This document shows positions 59,401 through 64,000 of a DNA stretch of 64,000 bases, piece after piece. Source of the DNA: Hirundichthys speculiger (taxonomy: Eukaryota; Chordata; Actinopteri; Beloniformes; Exocoetidae); contig JAGFBZ010000906.1 of NCBI GenBank assembly GCA_018398805.1, forward strand, positions 434,001 to 498,000, in the 5' to 3' direction. Made by a program: the position numbers and the translations under genes. Every line of letters starts with the position of its first letter. Position 1 is the stretch's first letter. The notes under the pieces are model-generated. The model was not told the origin of the DNA, did not search any database, and saw only the letters and a list, made by a program, of their open reading frames with translations.

Positions 59401-60020
59401 ACTGAGGATTTAGTGATTGTTATCGTGGAAATATTATCTGATATAGCTGCAGTGAGCAAACTCACATCTGCCCTAAATCACTTCCCTATCTCTTAAAATG
59501 ATCTAATATATTCAATTATTTTGTAACGATCAGGCTTCTGGTAGATCTATGTATAAAACTGTTGTTGTTTCTTTCCCCCCCCCTATCAAGGATGTGCTTG
59601 GATGGGAAAAAAAAAAAAAAAGAAAACTCAAGCAGAGCAATTGACTGTTGCTGCCCTCTAGTGAAGAAATAAATTCAAAGTTGACTGCAGAAAAAATATA
59701 TATATTACCTCTCAGGAGTCTGATTATTGATATACTGCGTATGCTGAATAGTCACAGAATAGACAACCACAGTCTGATAAACATGCCTGTAATCATGTTT
59801 TAAGCCTGCAGCAGAGAATGTGCAGCAAAGAGCTTTTTTTTAATTGAATTTTTTGGAAATCATAAATTTCTCTCTCTTTCTTTCACTTCAGTGAGCATTT
59901 CAGTGCATGTTCATAAAAAAAAAAAAAAAAAAAATCATTGATTGACCAAAACTGCAAAAGTTATCGGAGCTTCTTTTCATCCAATTAAAAAAAGAAATCA
60001 ATACAATAATTTACTCCAGG
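56446..60020. other. Non-coding, no gene recognised
   Basis: No frame shows homology. Sequence is AT-rich with poly-A runs near 56525, 59608 and 59917. The 58480-58680 and 58700-59250 parts are non-repetitive and could contain regulatory elements. Confidence 0.45.
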
Positions 60021-60150
60021 TAGCTGCCATAAACTGGAAACCCGTCCTGCGTCTCGTTCAATGAAAACCCAGAATAGTATGAAGCTGGTATAGAAAAATG
60101 GATGGATGGCTGAGTGTATGGATGTATGGATGGATGGATTGATGGATTGA
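60021..60150 (+). repeat. Degenerate fish repeat ending in (GGAT)n
   Basis: The segment from AACCCGTCCTGCGTCTCGTT through GTATAGAAAAATGGATGGATGG matches the usual 3' end of a common fish repeat, followed by variant GGAT units to about 60150. Confidence 0.55.
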
Positions 60151-61256
60151 TAAATACTCCAGGTAACTGGATAAAGCATATCTCTACCAATAAATTAATT
60201 CCAGATAAAAACAAGTTATGTTACGTTATCTGAGATGAAAAAGAGCAAGTGTGTCTCTTTTCTGTGTTGGCCTCTGCACAAGAAGTGGTACCATTATCAA
60301 TACTGAACAATATTATTTGTTCAGCTGAGAGGATGGCTCATTACAACCTATGTTGCTGTGCAAAACACCGGCACCATCATGCGGCTCCACATGTAGCCAG
60401 TTTTATATAAAGATAAATCAATAAAGAATGAATCATAGTAATAATATAATTTCAATAACCAACTGATCCAGCAATGTATCACTAATGACTGCCACTATTT
60501 CTGCTACATTACAAGAAAGAATACAGAATTATTTTCGTTTGGCACAAAAAGGACAAGTATATATATAAAAAAAAACATGTTAAATGTTCCTGACAACACA
60601 AACAGAAGAAGACTGTACATTTGTAATGGTAAATAGCATTCAGGTGCTGCTAATCTTTGATCCTTCATGGGCTGAATATGAAGATAACAGACGTGTTTAT
60701 AAGTAAACGTTGTTCTGATGCTTGGGAACAGACTATATAATTTCACTGCTTCATATAAACTGTAGCTGCCGCAGGTTAGAATGCACTTATGGCAAGATGT
60801 CATTTTCTGTGTTTACTGATAATAAATTTTACAAATGTTGAATCCGAGTATGTGAATATGGTTCTGAACAGAGAATAGAAAGACTTATCTATATACATTT
60901 GAAACCAGATGCTTAAATACACGGTATAAAAGACACATAACCTTTTCTGCCTCCTCACTGTCTAATTTCTTTTGATTTTCTCGTGACGTCGATGCCTGCC
61001 GTTAACTTAAATGCTGTAAATTAATATTAATATCAGAAGCTTCCAAAGCCATCACGTCATCATCATCTGGGCTTTTGCAAATACAGACGTAATCATTATA
61101 GTGTATGTAAACTTCTGAAGATTCTCCCCTGACCTAAAACAGGAAAGGTTCAATCTGATTTAATGTCAGACTGTGAGGAAAAAGCTGTATATGTTTAGTA
61201 TATTACACACACACACACTTCACAAGTTAACAAGTTAACTATATATATACACACAT
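60151..61256. other. Non-coding, no gene recognised
   Basis: AT-rich. A short CA run lies at 61206-61218 and a TA run at 61240-61250, next to the hAT-like element. Confidence 0.45.
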
Positions 61257-62073
61257 TAGGGGTCCAACGGTACAGGTGGCTCATGGTATGGTCCGTACCC
61301 CGGTTTTTGTGTCACGGTTTCAGTACGGATTCAGTACAGTTTCAGACCACCCGCTACCCTAAACCCGTGATCGCAAGACACTGAATTTGCAGAAAGCGCA
61401 ACTCGCATGTCGGCGCGTAAAAGAGCGCGTCCAAATTGCATAAATGTGCGTCCACCTGGTCACATGTGGACGTGCACAAACGGCTCTACCTCTCGATTAC
61501 GCATCACCGTATTACTTGCACACGTTTTTATTCTCTTGAGGGCAGAGGATGTCTGGTCAGCAGTTGTGGTGGATGTGGGAATAGTCACGGCCAGACACGT
61601 CAGTCTGTACAGCTGTGGCATGATCTCTTCTAGATGTCTGCTGTGGAGGAAACCAAGGAGATCTTTGTCTCTGGTGTCAAGCTGGAAAAGGTTGGATGCA
61701 GGAATTTATTTCCGATATGTCTGAAACTGTTGGTGGTCGAGGAGGGACAGGAACATTAATTGTTCGTGGTCTTTAAATGCGCATCCAATGATTCGTTCTG
61801 CAGTATTTTAAAAAGCACATCAGCTGCGCCAAGACGCACAACTGGTAACAACTGGATCTTACGCTGGTAAGATTGCGGGTCTATGAGCTCCAGCCAACCG
61901 GCCAAAGTGTGATCAGCTGGTCACTGTGAGTAAGCGGAGGTGAGTGGACATGCAGTGGCGGCCTGTTGCCTAAAAGGCACGCATGCTCACGTGCAAGTCC
62001 AATGCAAAGTTATTGGAACATAGATATCGTGGGACATAGAAGCGTATTGTCCCATGCAGGTTGTACCGAACGG

Positions 62074-62074
<1 letters not shown>
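61257..62074 (+). mobile_element. hAT-like element, family 1, copy D (right end lost)
   Basis: The left end TAGGGGTCCAACGGTACAGG matches copies A (15753) and C (inverted, 40557). The body runs to TTGTACCGAACGGTT, where copy A would continue to its terminus but here a TA microsatellite takes over. A frame of about 100 codons recurs in copies C and D but not in A, and has no recognised domain. Confidence 0.7.

Positions 62075-62110
<36 letters not shown>
62075..62110. repeat. (TA)n microsatellite
   Basis: About 18 TA units, at the junction between the hAT-like element and the LINE. Confidence 0.95.
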
Positions 62111-62111
<1 letters not shown>

Positions 62112-62117
62112 TATATG

Positions 62118-63192
62118 CATTCAGGACCCATTACAGTTTGCATATCGTAATGGGCTTGGGGTTGAAGACGCCATCATCTACCTTCTTCACAGAGCCCACT
62201 CTCATCTGGACCAATCAGGCAGCACTTTGAGGGTCATGTTCTTTGATTTCTCAAGTGCTTTTAATACAATTCAGCCTGCGTTGTTATGTGAGAAGCTCCA
62301 TAGGTTCCAGGTGGATTCCTCCACAACCTCCTGGATTTATGACTACCTCACAAACAGACCACAGTTTGTGAGACTGAAAGGTTGTGTGTGTCTGAGATGG
62401 AGGTCAGCAGCATTGGAGCACCACAAGGAACTGTTCTCTCACCATTTCTCTTCTCGCTCTACACCTCTGACTTCCAGTACAACTCTGAGTCCTGTCATCT
62501 GCAGAAATACTCTGATGACTCTGCAGTTGTTGGGTGTATCAGCAACGGACAGGAAGCAGAGTACAGAGAACTGATCTGTCAGTTTGTGAAATGGTGTAGT
62601 AACAATCATCTCGTATTAAATACCAGCAAAACTAAGGAGATGATTGTCGACTTCAGGAGGAGCAAGAATCAACACAGCAGTGTTTCCATCCTGGGAAAGG
62701 AGGTGGAGGTGGTGGAGGAATACAAGTACCTTGGAGTTCAGCTTGACAACAGACTAGAGTGGAAATGCAACACAGAATACATCTACAAGAAAGGTCAGAG
62801 CAGACTCTACTTTTTAAGAAAGCTGAGATCTTTTAATGTCTGCACCAAGATGTTGCACATGTTCTATAGGTCTGTTGTTGAAAGTGCAATCAGCTTTGCA
62901 GCCATCTGCTGGGGCAGCAGCATCAGAACCAGAGACCTGAAGAATCAACAAACTGATCAGGAAAGCTGGATCTGTGCTGGGTGGAACTCTGGAGCCGCTG
63001 GAACTGATTGTACAAAAAAGAATGCTGCACAAGCTGATGAAGATGATGAAGGACTCTTCACACCCTCTCCACGACACAGTGATCAAACAACAGAGTGTGT
63101 TCAGTGAGAGGCTTCTTCAGGTCCGTTGCAAGACGGAAAGATACAGAAGATCATTCCTGCCAGCAGCCATCAGCCTCCACAACAAGACCTAA
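62118..63192 (+). pseudogene. LINE reverse transcriptase, frameshifted
   Basis: The polymerase palm is nearly complete: motif A with its Asp, motif B-like QGTVLSPF, and motif C YSDD. The thumb-region block SFAAICWGSS and the final RRSFLPAAISLHNKT are also present. The frame changes at the GTGTGTGT run near 62385 (two bases gained) and returns after ACCTGAAGAATC near 62944 (two bases lost). The endonuclease domain and the 5' part are missing. It is not functional as it stands. Confidence 0.85.
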
Positions 63193-63231
63193 CACCTGTT
63201 ATTATATTATTATTTCTGTCTGTTTTTTTTT

Positions 63232-63268
<37 letters not shown>

Positions 63269-63342
63269 AGAGAGCCCTTACTCCATTGAATTTCCCTTTA
63301 TGGGATAAATAAAGTATTTTTCATTTCATTTCATTTCATTTC

Positions 63343-63348
<6 letters not shown>
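62118..63348 (+). mobile_element. CR1/Rex-like LINE, 5'-truncated copy B
   Basis: This copy is longer at its 5' end than copy A. It begins with DPLQFAYRNGLGVEDAI, and includes motif A (FFDFSSAFNTIQ, Asp codon 62245-62247), GAPQGTVLSPFLF, YSDD at 62508-62519 and YKYLGVQLDNRLEW. The 3' end is GGGATAAATAAAGTATTTTT plus five TTTCA units. A two-base GT insertion near 62385 and a two-base loss near 62944 shift the frame, relative to copy A. Confidence 0.88.
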
Positions 63349-63435
<87 letters not shown>

Positions 63436-63436
63436 G
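63349..63436. repeat. (TA)n microsatellite
   Basis: More than 40 TA units with one CA interruption, directly after the LINE's TTTCA tail. Confidence 0.95.
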
Positions 63437-63565
63437 GATACATACATAAAACAAAAGCATGTAGCAAACAGTTATGACGCCAACAACAAAAACAAAGGAA
63501 ATGAGCAAAACTGTATACTAACTGTACTTGTAACTTTACTTACTGATTGATGTACATGTACTGGG

Positions 63566-63699
63566 TAGGGTGGTTGTAGCTCAGTTGGTAGAGCAGGTCG
63601 TCCAGTCACGGGAAGGTTGGCAGTTCAATCCCAACTCCAACTGTCCACATGCCAAAGTGTCCTTGGGCAAGACACTGGTTCTGGCAGCACCTTGCATGG
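63566..63699 (+). mobile_element. tRNA-derived SINE
   Basis: GTAGCTCAGTTGGTAGAGCA is a tRNA-like A box region, and GGCAGTTCAATCCCAAC about 25 bases later is a B box-like region, the split promoter of RNA polymerase III. It is followed by CAAAGTGTCCTTGGGCAAGA, the typical body of this fish SINE. It runs directly into an L2 3' fragment. Confidence 0.8.
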
Positions 63700-64000
63700 T
63701 AGCAAGGTGAAGCTGCATTTCAGTTTTATGCTCCAAAAATCTGGAACAATCTTCCAGAAGATGTGAGACAGACCTCAAGTCTGACAATGTTCAAATCCAG
63801 GCTGAAAACAGTTCTGTTTAGATGTGAAGATGATGACTGAAAGGATTTTATCTGCACTCTTCATTCTTAATTTAATTAATGAATTTTTATTTTATTTTAT
63901 TAATTTTTAATTTAATTTATTATTGATTATTTTTATGCTTGTATGGAATGATTCTATTTGCCTTCGAATTGCCTTGTGTACGAATTGTGCTCTACAAATA
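63700..64000 (+). mobile_element. L2 LINE 3' fragment (continues past window)
   Basis: The translation GEAAFQFYAPKIWNNLPEDV matches the C-terminal L2 block also seen at 39.4 kb (minus). The 3' region ends GTGTACGAATTGTGCTCTAC at the window edge. The frame reads to TGA at about 63837. It is a 5'-truncated copy. Confidence 0.8.

Noticed and set aside
61407..61724. 105-codon frame recurring inverted at 40173-40661
   Set aside because: Part of hAT-like family 1. It has no recognised domain and the third copy does not keep the frame.
63566..63640. Possible functional tRNA gene
   Set aside because: The A box is good, but the B box is altered, no acceptor stem closes, and a SINE body follows.

Overview
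The window looks like a stretch of teleost fish nuclear genome. It is AT-rich and almost entirely non-coding. It carries fish-type Tc1/mariner, hAT and PIF/Harbinger-like DNA transposons, L2 and CR1/Rex-like LINE fragments, a tRNA-derived SINE, long TA and CA microsatellites, and one recognisable vertebrate protein gene. No species can be named from the sequence alone.

The only host gene I can support is at about 55.1-56.0 kb on the plus strand. It is an uninterrupted 278-codon reading frame for an Alba-domain protein of the RNase P/MRP subunit p25 family (rpp25 or rpp25-like), followed by two AATAAA signals. It sits in a large gene-poor region. All other long open frames either begin at non-ATG codons, are shadows of repeats, or resemble no family I know.

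Layout: 0.2-1.1 kb, a decayed inverted-repeat element with a remnant of a fish multicopy gene; 1.7-1.9 kb, a compound microsatellite; 7.5-8.7 kb, a dispersed repeat split by a hAT-like insertion; 13.1-14.2 kb, a deleted Tc1-like element; 14.5-15.2 kb, LINE fragments; 15.3-18.2 kb, a Harbinger-like element holding a hAT-like element that itself holds further repeats and a LINE; 21.4-22.9 kb, several repeats; 23.3-25.3 kb, an L2 LINE split by a DNA transposon; 25.6 kb, a small Harbinger-like element; 26-30 kb, scattered LINE remnants; 37.2-43.3 kb, a dense cluster of hAT-type elements, L2 and microsatellites; 43.85-46.28 kb, one Tc1-like element inserted inside another; 47.1 kb, the empty-site relative of the 37.5 kb insertion; 55.1 kb, rpp25; 61.3-64.0 kb, hAT-like, LINE, SINE and L2 pieces. 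The stretches 2-7.5, 8.7-13, 18.2-21.2, 30.3-37.1, 47.3-49.8, 50-55 and 56.5-61.2 kb have few recognisable repeats and could hold regulatory DNA.

I found no convincing new molecular system. The most informative structures are the nested transposons, where order of insertion can be read directly, and a filled-site/empty-site pair for a small hAT-type element.
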